Source: Sorghum bicolor | Lineage: Eukaryota; Streptophyta; Magnoliopsida; Poales; Poaceae | NCBI RefSeq assembly: GCF_000003195.3 | Contig: NC_012874.2 | Location: forward strand, 1,147,001 to 1,211,000 | DNA length: 64,000 nucleotides | Direction of reading: 5' to 3' | Part shown: in pieces, positions 34,163-46,700 of the stretch | Position numbering within the stretch: position 1 is the stretch's first letter | Layout: the number at the start of each line of letters is the position of its first letter | Made by a program: the position numbers and the translations under genes | The notes under the pieces: generated by a model | Databases searched by the model: none | The model's input: only the letters and a program-made list of their open reading frames with translations | What the model was told of the DNA's origin: nothing

Positions 34163-36192
34163 TTTTCCGAGAAGACAAATAGTTTGAGAATTCCTCGATT
34201 ACTTGGTAGGTGCCTATATCTATTTTGAGTAGTTTGTCACGCCGCTGCCGAACTTTTCAGTTTAGCGATGAGGTGAAATACAATGTTGAATTTGATTTTG
34301 ATGGATACTTTTGTGCTGCCCTGATTAATGGCATGGAATAAGCTATTAAAAAGAATCAAATCTATCCACGTAATTTGGTGAAGGGATGGTCGCCCATTTA
34401 TTATTATATTGATATGCATATTCGTCACATGATGTGACTCAGTTGATTGACTGGATGTGTTTTGCCCACAGTAGAATCAGAAAAGTCTGCCTGTTATTTC
34501 ACCACGTAGTCTCATGTGTGTTTGGTCATCCTCATGGTTATGGGGCTGCCATGAGCAATGCTCACTTCTCTTTAGTGACCTAGTAAATTATTATAGAAAG
34601 CCACATGAAAGTTGTCTGGATATGAAGTGGAGTATACCACTGCGCTTTTATGCCGATTGATATTTAATTTGAGGATATTATACAAATCACCCCCTCTGCC
34701 ATGAATTGAAAAAAAAAATACAATTATATGTACCATTGGCACGCCAAAATAATTCTAGTTATGCTATCGTGGAAAAAAAAAACTGTTGTTGGTCTGACGT
34801 AGCATGTCCCGATTGAAGTTTATTATATGTCAAGATAGACCACCATGCTTGTTGTTCAGTTAAATCCTACTGCATTTCCTACTGTGTATCAACTCCAACA
34901 GTATAACTCCATTATGTTTCAGTTCTTTATTCTGATCCATTATTATTGGATTTCTATGTGGCAGAGAAGTTACCATTGTGGAGAAGTCAGGCTCTACTTC
35001 ATCGAGTTCATCTGGACCTTATGTTTGTGCAGATCTCCTGGACAGCCTGCTTCATGAAATCATTGTTCTTATCAACTCATTCCAGGACTTCCTTGCTTTT
35101 ACTGGCACCTGCCACTCTTGGCGTGCATCAGTCTCTTCCTTCCCGTCTGTGTATGCTTTCAACTTCCCACCTCTCCACCTTGAACCAGATGGTCCTTGTG
35201 TCCCTCCACATAGCAGAGGTATCAAGCCCCTCCGTTTGTCTAACTGCAAATGGAAGCTCAGTGACCTTACCAAGAAAAACTTATCCCTTAAACGTTCAGT
35301 GCCTGAAAACACCACTCCAAATGAAATGAACTATCTGGGCTGCTCACATGGGTATCTTATCTTTACGTATAAGGTGCACTGCCTCCTTGTCGATGCATAC
35401 ACTGGTGCCAAGGTGATGCCCCCCAAACTCCCATGCAACAACAATCTTGGTTACTGGTCTGGCATTGGCATCCTTATGGCTCCATTAAGTTCACCCAACT
35501 CCCGCCTCCTCCTTTTCTCAAGGGTCTCCATGTTTGAGTGGCAGGTTGGAACAAACTTCTGGTCAGAGCATCCTCTTTTTCTTGAGCGTGAACGCATCTA
35601 TCAGGTTGTGTCCTTCAAAGGTCATATCCTTGTCATAGATGTTCTTATGAGGCTTTACACTATCCAACTAACACCTCAGTTCAGCATGAAAGAAGTAGAA
35701 GTTACGTGGAGGTTCCTGCGGAAGCTGCCTCTTAACCCATGGTTGGTGGTCTGTGGTGACATGCTTCTCATGCTTGATCTCGCAATTGCTTCTCTTCGCT
35801 CACCTGGCAGCTCCTTTAGCTTTGGCAGGCCCAATGGCACCATTAGGTTTTTTGAGGTCTTTCGCCTTGACTTCTCAGTGAAGCCAGCCAAGTGGGTACA
35901 GATGGAGAAGTTGGAAAACCATGCGCTGTTTCTTAGCCTGGACAGGAGGAACCCTGCATTTTCTTGCATGAACCCCGAGAGATGGGGAGGAAAGAGTAAC
36001 TGTGTTTATGTTGCCAGGCTCTTTGATGATGCTAATCAAGAAGACACATGGACTGCGCTGGAGGTTGGTCATTCAGTGCCCCACCACCGCATAGTTGAGA
36101 CCATGATGTATGGTATGGCATTCCCACCAGACTATAGTGAAATCGGTAGCCTCTGGCTGTTCCCCAGTCTGGTTTATGGCACTACCCAGTGA
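33435..36192 (+). CDS. F-box/DUF295-like protein (copy D), two exons, altered splice
   Basis: Paralogue of 22459-25167. Exon 1 starts at 33435 (MAGSRRRRRRRR...); exon 2 runs to 36192 and is fully open (404 residues from the GTG at 34978). Copy C's donor reads CCAG|GTCTGC. Here one G is missing (CCAGTCTGC), so a GT donor remains but one base earlier (exon end 33537). Joined to the equivalent acceptor this is out of frame. The tandem acceptor two bases further (exon start 34967, after GCAGAG) restores the frame and would give 442 residues. The F-box ('LLDSLLHEIIVLINSFQDF') and DUF295-like end ('NCVYVARLFDDANQEDTW') are intact. There is no in-frame ATG near the 5' end of exon 2, so expression depends on this splice. 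Role as for copy C: a likely SCF adaptor with unknown target. Confidence 0.75.
34123..34158. repeat. (CT)n microsatellite
   Basis: A CT dinucleotide run of about 18 units in the intron of F-box copy D. Confidence 0.95.
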
Positions 36193-37139
36193 TCGCGTTG
36201 GCCTTGCAGAGTATTGCAAGGTCGTTGTTACTCAAACAGTTTCCTGTGTTGGAGCAGTGTTATTGTTGAAATACTTTTGATGTGTATTGGACATGCCTGT
36301 GGTGAAGAACTGAACATCAGGATTGCATTTTGCATTCGGCATTTGGACCCTTGGTACCTGTGCGCTTCTAAATGTAGCTGATGGTTTTCAGGCTTTGTTA
36401 CCATCTCCAGTTGCTATTCTGCTTGTTATTACTGGAGCAGGAGAAGACTGAAAACAGACTAGAAAAAGTCTGTCATCTCTGCGCTTCCGTGCATTATCCC
36501 TTTATTTCAGTTTTCTGCTTTTATATAAGCATGTGTGCATTATGTATTCATTCACTGTTTGGCCGTGTGTTTCCTATGACACTCAGTACAAGTTGGAGCA
36601 TTATATACTATTGGGTTTGTCATCATGGTAATCATCTCAAGATTTTGTCAGCAGCATGACGGCTGGGTGGAAAAAATGGCAGCTCGAGTAGTGCTGTAAT
36701 CTTTGCTTGCGAGTTTGTAAGATTTTGCAAACTTGTTTTTGGCCGGTACAGATTGAAGGCATACAGTCGTGAATTCATGATCACGTACAAAACTTTGTAC
36801 AGTTTTGTGAGGAGATACAGCCAATGTTTGCTCTGTATTTTACCCTATGCTTGTCTTTCTCGTTCTCCCTCTTGTTTTTCTTGAATTGTATCTAATCTAA
36901 AACAAAAAAAGTTCAAATTTAAACTGGATCCTGTCCTACCAAAACAAGTTGAATTGAAACAGAATAAGCGCTTGACTGAGGAGCGGGCCCAGAGTTTCAG
37001 AGAGAACAAGGCTGCGGCGGCTTCCGACAGAATCAGCTCCCAACCGAATCGCCGCGCTTCCCATTCCCAACGATTTTTTCGCTGGCTTCTCCAGGCAGCA
37101 GAAGCCGTCCGAACCCGATGATGAGGAGAGGTGCAGTGT
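36193..37139. other. 3' flank of F-box copy D and promoter side of the BAH-RRM gene
   Basis: The first ~650 bases match the copy C flank. The part approaching 37140 becomes GC-rich and probably contains the promoter of the next gene. No separate gene is supported. Confidence 0.45.
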
Positions 37140-37389
37140 GAGCCTGTCCTCCACATGTACGGAGAGAGAGAGAGAGGCGACTAGGGTTCGGACACCGGCA
37201 GCGGCTCACCGGCCGACGATCCCCTCCCGTCCGCCGACGCCGCCGCCCCGGGCACGCTCGCTCCCTTTTTCCGCGAGGTGGGGTGGGTTGCAGCGGCGAG
37301 CACACCCCCTCCCCTCCCCTCCCGTACGTGCTCCCGCCGCAGCGGTAGCGTCAAGGGCGGCCCGACTGTGCGAGGATTCGCAGCGCGAG
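37140..37389 (+). promoter_or_regulatory. Probable 5' UTR exon of the BAH-RRM gene
   Basis: A GC-rich CT/GA-type leader ends in GCGCGAG|GTACCTG, a good donor at 37390. The next usable acceptor before the coding start is GTGTGCAG at about 38650, which implies a ~1.26-kb leader intron. The true transcription start cannot be read from the sequence. Confidence 0.45.
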
Positions 37390-37762
37390 GTACCTGCCCT
37401 GTTGCCCACCCCTTCTCCGCTCCGCTCCGTCTGGTGATGCCGTGATGGAAATCGATGGATGGATCCGTTAATCCGTGCAAGGCGCGCGGCCCCGTTGCCT
37501 GCGGCGCGGCGCGGGGCGGGGCTGCTTCTCTCGGGCCTCGGCAGTGGCAGCCGCCATTTCCGCGGCTCTGACTGAGCGCTCGGCGTCCGTGGGACCTTTG
37601 TTGGGAATTGTTTGCTTGCTCGTGTGGAATGCATATCAGTCAGATGGAGGACGTAGCTGTTTGTCCTTTTTTTCTTCTGAAAGTGAATAGGACACACGGA
37701 CTGTGACTTCTCTTTCACTGTGGTTGGATAATTGGGTTCCAAGGATAAACACTCGTTCCAAG

Positions 37763-37793
37763 CTTCTTCTTCTTCTTCTTCTTCTTCTTCTTT
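37763..37793. repeat. (CTT)n microsatellite
   Basis: About ten CTT units within the presumed leader intron of the BAH-RRM gene. Confidence 0.9.
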
Positions 37794-38679
37794 TCCCTGC
37801 AATTCTCTCTAGTGGTTTGGTTGGTTTGGTTGTTGAATAGAGGGGCCTTCACTTCTGCTATAATATGTTTATGTGATAGGGAACCAGCATTGACACGCGC
37901 ATTTAGGAACTTAATTGACCCTGGTAATGAGGTAGATGTAAGTGCCATGTGTCGCGAAATTGATTCTTTCTTTAGGTTTTCTTCTGGCTGCGTTAGCTTT
38001 TGCAGCGCCCTAATGCGAGTTAAGTGGAAACAGACAAGTCATGATTCTCAAGCTTGACGCCAGCTAATACCAGATCGTAATCTTGGGTATTGGGTGATAT
38101 GTTCCCGTATTGGAAAATGAAGTATCTTCATATATTTATGCAGCATGTCTTTCCGACACCCCCCAAAAAATGGTTGCATAACTGTCCTTAATTATGAAAA
38201 GTGTATACATTTCCATTTTTTTAAGTATTGGTGTTTTGCAGTCACATCTTTGATTTCAAGGATACAGGGGTTATTTCTACCTATAGGGATGCAATAAATA
38301 AAAACTAGAGATAAACATGTACATCATCTTCAGTTTCAGCTTTCAATCAGTTGCACAACTGAAACAAGTGGCCAACTCAATCGCCTTTCAGAGCATGGAT
38401 AATATGTTGGTAACATCGTGAAAACTCTAGGAAACACATCAAGTCCACATCGATGTTTTTCACAGTTTAAAATTTGGTTCCTGTGGCTGTTAAAGTTTTT
38501 GAATAGTTGGCTGGCAGCATCATTGATTCCACAAATTAGTTTAGTGCTTTGCAACCATTTTTTATTAGTCAACTTAATTTCCCTGATGTTGTTTTATCTA
38601 CCTCGTAGTTTAGTCTGGTGGATTTCTGATTGTAGGCTTATGGTGTGCAGTGAGTGAGCCAACACTTATCGGCGCAAGA

Positions 38680-41600
38680 ATGGATGGGAATGCTGAGCCA
38701 ATCCAATTCTCATGGGGCAAGCGTCGAGGAGCTGGTGGTTCTAAGATGGATACAGTTTTCTATGGGTCCTTCACATTGGACAATGTGAAGTATTCATTGT
38801 ATGACTGTGTCTATCTATTTAAGCATGGTGATCCTGTACCATACATTGGGAAAATAGTGAAGATTTGGGAGCAAAATAGTGCTAAAAGAGTAAAAGTTCT
38901 TTGGTTTTTCCTCCCTGATGAGATTCGGAACTATTTAAGAGGCCCTGTAATGGAAAAGGAGATTTTTCTTGCTTGTGGTGAAGGTATTGGGCTTGCAGAT
39001 ATCAACCCACTGGTATGTTTCTTATAACTTCACTCCTTATATTCTGTCTTGTTTTTCTTTACCATCATCCTTAAACCTGTGTATTCTGACATAATACTCC
39101 TAGGCGTGTTGTACTTGTATACATGGGTTCTTCTTAATGCAATGATGTGAAACTCTCTTGCATATTTGATTAATAAAAATGTGCGAACAATTTGCAAAGA
39201 TCAATCAATTGCAATATTACACATTTCAGAAGTATATTTTTGAAAATAAGTAGGTAATAGCCAAGCCTGATTGAGGCACCGATGTTTGTCACACTTCACC
39301 TGCTCATTTTTAAAGTCCGAACAGAGCTAGCTTGATTTGCATAGCAATTATATAATTATAATCATTCTAGTTGGAGATGAACAGCTAAAGCTAACATTTG
39401 CTGAGCTATTTATGAGAAATTGTGAATGTTAAATCTGTCGTCTTTCCATTTTCAGATTTCTGTTACTATTAAAAGATTATAATGGTTATATGTTTATTTC
39501 TCAATTAGGAAGCTGTTGCTGGAAAATGTACTGTTATATGTATTTCAAAGGACGAGAGGAATCGTCAACCTTCCCCTCAGGAACTGGAAATTGCTGATTA
39601 TATCTTCTATAGGTTCTTTGATGTTGGAAGTTTAACACATTCTGATCAGTTACCTGATAAAATTGCTACATTGACAGGTCAGCAGAGGATCTATACTTGA
39701 TTTGTGCCCTCCAATTTTATCTGGTAATGTTTTCAATTGAATTGTATATCTAACTGTTGTCCTTTTGGTGCAGTTGATGTTCTGCTGAATCCAAAAGATG
39801 AGCTAGTCGTATCCAATCCTGGTACAAATGTTCCGCCAAATCCAAATGTGGATGAGGGTCTGGTTGCCACAGTCCCTGCACTCCCTTCAGCAGTTAAAAC
39901 GGAGGATGGGAGTCAGGCTGCTGCACTTCCCCTTCCGCAGCCAGCATTTGAGGTGGATGAAAATCCGCCTGCCACAGTTCCCCTTTCCCAATCAGAGGTC
40001 AAGGAGGAACAGAAACAGCCTGTGGTCAGGAAAGAGGATAAGAAATCAGTTGCTGCCATTCCCCTTTCCCATTCAGCAGTCAAGGAGGATGAGAAACCAG
40101 CTGCTTCGATTGCCCCTCCGCAGCCTGCAGTTATGGATAACATTCCCAAGCATACACAGTTACAGGATGCTCACACTGGGGAGAGGCCACCAAAAAAGTT
40201 GAAATTATCCCAAGTAACTTCAGATCAGGACATGGACCCAGAGACTACTGAACAAAGACCTTTGGAGCTACCACCAAAGAATATTGTAAATTCTCTGGAC
40301 TTACTTTTCCTATATCCAACATGCTACTTCTGCTCTTACATTTCTTTACAGGAATGCAAGTGTGCTCCTTTTGTATTTAATGTTACAGCCTTTGGAGAGG
40401 AGACACAGCTTCATCTTTCTAAACTGCCCCATACCAAGTTTTGTACATGCTTGCACTTTTCCAATACCCATGTCTATTTATTTATTGGTCTGAGAGGTGG
40501 AATGAGACATAACAATGCAATTATGAGCACAGCAGAAGTTCAGTAGGGCATATGGTCATCTTGTGCTGCTTTCTGTTGATTCATTATTTGCCAATGGTCG
40601 TAATCTTTATGAACTTTGAACTGCCAACCCGAGTGATGTTTTATCCCTTACCTACTACACACGCAATATTCTTCCTGTTTGTGGATCATGTATCTGAACA
40701 TTCTTTCTGCCTTTGCTATATATTGTTGAATTGCTATTTACAGAGTCTACTACTGATTTTCCATGTTTCCTTTTTGCTAACACATTATTTATTCTATTTA
40801 ACAGGACAGAAGCAAATGGTTTAATATTGTGAGTGACCTTTCCTTGCTATGGTCTCTTATACATTTGTTATTGTATTGAAGCATGCCATACCCATGCTTG
40901 ATTTTTCATTAATCGTTATTACTCAAAATTACCACAAACTGATTAATGTTTTGTTTGACCTTGGATTTTTATGATGATCTTTCTTTATGGAATTTCAGGA
41001 ATGGGATGACAGACTAAAGATGGCTGATGATAAGGGGACACTTGTCTATATTCAAAATCTTGATATTCGGTTTGGACCTGCTGACATAGAGGTAGCAAGT
41101 AGCATCTTGTCTTTTTGGTTGTCAAATAAAGCCCAATGTACTTCTCCTTTAGTCCTTTGTCTGGCCTATTATTTTTCAACTATATGTGGACATCTTCTGC
41201 TGTCTCTTCGGTTGCAATTCTACTTCTGTGCACGTAACTTATGATTGTCTCATACAGCTTCTCTTTCAACAGTACATTCGTTCCTTTTAATCTCAATGTT
41301 CTTACTCCTCTGTTTGTTTTGGGCTTTATTATTACAATTTGGTTGGTTTTTTTTACTCCTACATTAAGTACCCCTTCAACATTTTTCATGATAACCATGT
41401 TTGCAGGAGCTGGTTCGTAAAGCATTACAATTAAGTTGTAATGCGAAGCCCATTAACCACCCCACGTATGATGATCCAAACAATGGTGAGTTGTTCACTA
41501 ATTAAACTTTGAAGAAAAAAAATGGTACATATCTGTTGAATGAGAGAGTGAGGGTGAGGACTTTTGTGTTTGTGTGTGTGTGTGTGTGGGGGGGGGGGGA

Positions 41601-42886
41601 GGTGTAGGTGGGAAAGGTGACTAGCCCAGCAGTGTTGGTGACCACTGATTGGATGGGGCTGTATACTGTGGTGATGTACCATCGAAGTGGTTAGCAAGGG
41701 AGTGGATGGTGAGTGTGGATCTGGTCTGGTGAGGATGGGGCAGGGCCATCTCACTGGAGATAGAGAGGAGGCCGATGCAGGCAGGAGATGCGTGACAATA
41801 CTAAAGGAGGGAGGGACGATGGCCAGTCATGGAGGTGTTCACTGACAATGGCAAACCATGCTGGTACCAGGGATGGTGATGACAAGGTTGGGGTGGCAAT
41901 TCTGTGTAAAATGACCTGGTATTAGCTAGTTGATGTAGTGAAGGGGGAAGAGAGTGGACATCTGGATCTCCAGCCCAGCATCCAAAGTCTTGTCTGATAG
42001 TTGACCCAGTAACCTGTTGACAGATGCACAAATTCTTCCTTATCTAAAGATTTTTCATGAATAGTTAGCTTTGTCCAGTTAATGGGAGAATGGTATTTGT
42101 CTTCTTGCAATTTTACAAGTGGTTTTCCTATCTGTAGGTAAAGCATATGCCATATTCAAAACTAAAGATGCTGCTGATGCTGCCATTTCAAAAATCAATT
42201 CTGGTTTGGTTGTTGGTGGAAGGTATGTGTTTGTAGCTGATGCAATGTACCTTGTATCTTATTCTGTAACGATTTTTTCTGCAAGTGGTGTTCTGTTTGT
42301 TTTGTCAGTTGTTGAACTCTCCTGGCAAATCAACTGTTGGAATCAATTCTAGTTAATAAAGTTTGTCTGGCATGATTTTATTAGTTAGCTAATGATAATT
42401 CTTGCCTATTGTACTTGCAGACCTCTTTACTGCAGCAAAGGCTTACTCGAGGTTCCAAAGCCTCCAAAGAATCTTGTTGGGCACCTCTCCTCACATGTCA
42501 AAATTGGTCACAAGCAGCGTGACGAGCAGGTGGGCGCTTTATGTTTATAAGCTCTGCGATGTTTTGCATGTCTTGGCTTGATATTTTACACAACTATCCT
42601 TTTTGCAGAGCAAGGCTGTAGCAACCTCGCATTGTTCCCAGCCCAACACGATCGAGTACGACTTGGCCTTGGACTGGATGCTTCTTCGGGAAAAGCAAGA
42701 CCAAAGCTTCAGAATACTTCACAAGGTAGCCTAACACAATTCTGTTGAAAGTTTTGAATCCATGCCATTGTCTTGTGTCTCTCATTCAGACATTAATTTG
42801 CGTGTTCAATCGATTTGTAGAAGCACAGAGAAGCCAGGAAAGTGTTTGCAAGCCTGGGCAACAAAAGTTTGAAGGCAGAGAAATAG
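38680..42886 (+). CDS. ASI1: BAH and RRM domain protein, ANTI-SILENCING 1 type
   Basis: Ten coding exons (38680-39012, 39509-39677, 39774-40285, 40805-40828, 40999-41091, 41407-41485, 42138-42222, 42421-42529, 42609-42725, 42821-42886), all GT-AG and in frame, give 528 residues. The BAH domain spans ~24-155 ('FYGSFTLDNVKYSLYDCVYLF', 'VKVLWFFLPDEI', 'NPLEAVAGKCTV'). A linker of ~180-300 holds imperfect P/L/V-rich repeats (VPLSQSEVKEE, IPLSHSAVKED). 'DRSKWF' is encoded by a 24-nt microexon. The RRM spans ~359-440 ('GTLVYIQNLD', 'GKAYAIFKTKDAADAAI'). In Arabidopsis ASI1 (IBM2/SG1) binds heterochromatin and RNA of genes with intronic transposons and promotes distal polyadenylation, so full-length transcripts are made. 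The order BAH-linker-DRSKWF-RRM is diagnostic. The start is the first in-frame ATG after the acceptor. Confidence 0.85.
41571..41599. repeat. (GT)n microsatellite followed by 12 G
   Basis: GT repeats to 41587, then G at 41588-41599, in an intron of the BAH-RRM gene. Confidence 0.9.
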
Positions 42887-43737
42887 CAGGCCGGTTCTTG
42901 TGCCATATCAGATGGATGTCTTAATCACCATGTGTCGGAGCTTGGTGTTGTATGACTGGCAAGTTTCTTCTCTGCGGAAGAGTGTTGTGCACAGCACAGA
43001 GGTTTTCTTTTTTGCTTAGTCATTGGCTTCATTGGGTTAATTCGTGTTACCAGTGGCTGGTGATGTTAGTTCGTGTTAGGAAAGGAAAGAAAGTGCATGA
43101 CAGATTTTAGAAGTCAGAGCAGGCCTAGGCATCATCAATAGCCGATGCAGCAAGTTCGGTGGCCATAAGTTGTTTTAGGCTAACATATGGTTACCTCGGT
43201 TAGCAATTCACAGATTGTAAACATTTTTGAGTCTTTTCTTTTATGAACCCTCTGCTCTACCATTGGATATATTCGTCAATGAAAAGGATAGAAGGCGTTT
43301 ATGATGGTGGAAATGGAGTCTGGGCATGCCAGCATATACATTCTTTCTTTTGTGTACCTTCTAAGCTCCATACGTACACATGGAGCGATTTCATTCAATC
43401 GACAGCCATCATGGATCAAACAATTGACACCAGTCACAATTTTCTGTTATGTTTGGCGCTCAAATTTCTTTACCACTGATCAGTGACCACAAACGTAACA
43501 ATTTTCTTGTTTTAGTCATGCCCGTTTGCCATCTCCTTTATTGCCACTGAAAGAAAAGATGACAATTATTACTAAACAAGACCATGTCATGGTACAACCT
43601 AACACAGAAACCACACAGATACAAATTGTTCAAGGACACTGAATGCTACAGAAGAAAGTTACGGTTATGCACATCTAATTCAAGTGTATATAAGCTAGAT
43701 CAAGTGTCGGTCTCCTCTCATCAAGTCTGCATCCACC
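42887..43737. other. Convergent 3' UTR region
   Basis: The interval between the stops of the plus-strand BAH-RRM gene and the minus-strand sorting receptor presumably holds both 3' UTRs, which could overlap. No further gene is seen. Confidence 0.5.
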
Positions 43738-46700
43738 TCACATCTCAATATGGTGAGAATGGCTCTGGACATCTCCTTGGTTGTCCAGGGGCATGTACTG
43801 AGCCATGATGGCACGGATCTCTGAGTCCATGTATCTCTGTAGGCACATGCAATGCAAGAACAAAATTAGATGCTGCCCGAGTTTCCAGAAGGATGGTGCT
43901 CCAAATGGATATCCGCGGTTCTTATGTAGCGTAACTAAATAAACTAAATAGAACCGTGGGTATCCATTTGGAGGGCCATCCCCATCCTTAGTAATGAACA
44001 AAGAAATATCAGCAGGTACAAGCTGCTTATTTCTTACCCGGATCCTGTACTTGTACACTGCATATCCTGCAATTCCTGCTGCAACAAGGCCGAAGAAGAC
44101 GACCCACAAGAAGCCCCAGCCTGCTTCTGATCCTCCATTTTTGCCTGAGTACAACAATCGCCCAATTAGCATCACTCGAGTGTCAAGTTCATGTCTATAT
44201 GACTATATTCAGCATAGTTGCTACTTTTGAGCTTTGAACTGTCAAGCTGTCAGAGCAAAAAACCAAAAGTACTCATGTGGCACAAATAGATGAGGTAGCC
44301 AGCAACTTCTGCTAACTTATGACCTCTAACGTTAACTAATTCAACATGAAAACTGCAACTCAATAATAAGCTGATAGTGTACATGTATGAGGGCTACATA
44401 CTTATGCATGTATCATGCTCCCTCATGTAAAGCAAGCCTCCACTGCAGCCACACTCATAGCTTCCCCATGTGTTTTTGCATTTGCATTCTTTGCACTGAC
44501 ATGCAGTCTTTTCCTTACATTCATCAATATCTGTCACAACATGTTTCACATCAGCATCACAAGGGAAGTGCGAGAAGTTCAATGATATATGATATGGCAA
44601 AACAGTGGAAGGCAATTCTGAAGTGCATTACAGCAGAAGCTGTGGAGGCAAGGCAAGCACTTCTAGAAAGATTAATGGGCCTCAGGAAATGTCTCTTACC
44701 TTCACATTTGTGCTTACCATCACCCTTGAATCCATCTGGGCATTTGCAGCCATCATCCTGCATGTTACAGACACCAGAACCAAAATATCAGATTTTATAA
44801 GCACTTTTTACTTGAAAAATATCTGGACAGGATCCTACTGATAATATGGCAGTTTTAAGGACAGCAAAACCTCAACTGACACTTACAGTACAGGCTGAGT
44901 ATGTCCGACCATTCTTGGTATCTTTCCAGCATCCTCCATTATTAATTTCACATCGCCCAGATCCGGAAGCTAAAAAAACACATGCTATAATTCAGAAGGC
45001 TCTGGTAACATATAATAAAAGAAATTGCCAAAAGATGAATCTTGTAGTGTACCTTCACAATGAGTATAGCCATCACCAACAAATTTTACTCCTTTCACAA
45101 CTGGACACTCACAAACTCTTCCACGGAAAGTATCCTATATATAAACCAAACAAGTATTATATGTATTATATGTATAAGCTAAACAGAATAAATATTTGAT
45201 AAAACAAATTTTCAAAAAAAAAAGAAAAAAGAAGAAGAGATAACAACGCAGGAAGTACCTTGCATGCAGTGATGTTAGCAGCCTTATCTTGCCAACAGCC
45301 ACCATTGTTCTCTAGGCACTCATTTGTTTGTATATCTAAGGTTGAAATAAAATGAACATTAAGAGCATGCTACATGCAAATTACACTTGGAAGTATAAGC
45401 TAGATCATATAAGCAGTGAACATGGAAAAATTAGGGGAATCAGTGCAAAACCTTCACTCAAGCAAACGGCTGGCTCAGTGGTTTCCTTAAAACCAGCACA
45501 AAGTGCTTTAAGAACTGCTCCTTTGTCAAGCTTCCCTGAGAAACATATGCTCGGATAAGTTCATCTGGTGATCTCAGAAAACTCCTTATAGTAATTTATG
45601 GGATAGATAGAAAAAGGCACATACCTCTGTATTGTCTATTGTTGATTACCAGAGTTGGTAAGATGGTAACATCACCACGAGAGCCCTTGCCAATCTATAG
45701 AGAGTGGATGATGATGATGTGTTTGCGTTCAGATCAACAATAGGATGAACAGAAAAGATCACGAATTCACATTGAAGTACTAACCTGTGCATCTTGTTCA
45801 GCTTTCAGAACAGGGTTTTCTTCATCAGCATCTGGATCACCAATACACTTATCTATTGCTTTATGATCAAGGCCTGTAAATTATAAACTAGTTCAGTATA
45901 AATATTGCAGATCTGCACCTCACCACAAAAAACAATGCAAATACAACATACCAAGCGACTTAATAACCCCTTCAGCACACTCCTTTGTGTACTTCTTTTC
46001 CTTCATTGGGCACCGAATCGCAAAATCAGTAACATAGTCCCACCATAACCAAGGCTTCTTGTGCTCCTTAGCAACCTTAAAGACACAAACTTGGCGCAAG
46101 TTCTGGACCACCACATCTTTTCCATCATATCCTTTGCTAAAATCCTGTTCCGGGTCAGGTGCACAGTATCTCCCATGGTTGATGCACTGGGACTTGCACT
46201 GCTTGCTCAGAATGAAGGCCTCTGGGCAATACCAGGTGATGTAGTGAGGAGTGAACTCTGTGTAGCCCTTCTTCTCAAGCACCTGTGCTGCTCCTTTGAA
46301 GCTCTTGACAAAATCAATCTGGCTATCGCACTTTGGGCCACATTCATCATTGCTGTTGGTCCAAAACTCATACTCAACACGCTCATCAGGATGGGGCAGG
46401 GCCTCCCTCCAATCCAAATTCACATTAACCATGTCACCTTTGTCAATTGCTTTCTTGAGCCTGTCCCCAAAGCTCTTGGTTATTAACGCCGAAGGAATAG
46501 TGATGTTCTCTAAGTAATCCGTGTTGCCACTCTCCTCAGGGTTGTCCATCGTAATTAGAGGCTCGTCTTTGTCATCAGCAACAAGGATCGCCGCTGCTCC
46601 TGCTTTCTGTGCATTCCATGCCTTCTTTGCAAAGTAGCAATCTGTAAACATCACCAAACATTGTATTATTGTGCAATCCACTGTCTATTAAAATAGCTGA

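Noticed and set aside
44387..46517. Plus-strand frames across the VSR locus
   Set aside because: Antisense shadows of VSR exons; the minus-strand exons give a complete receptor.
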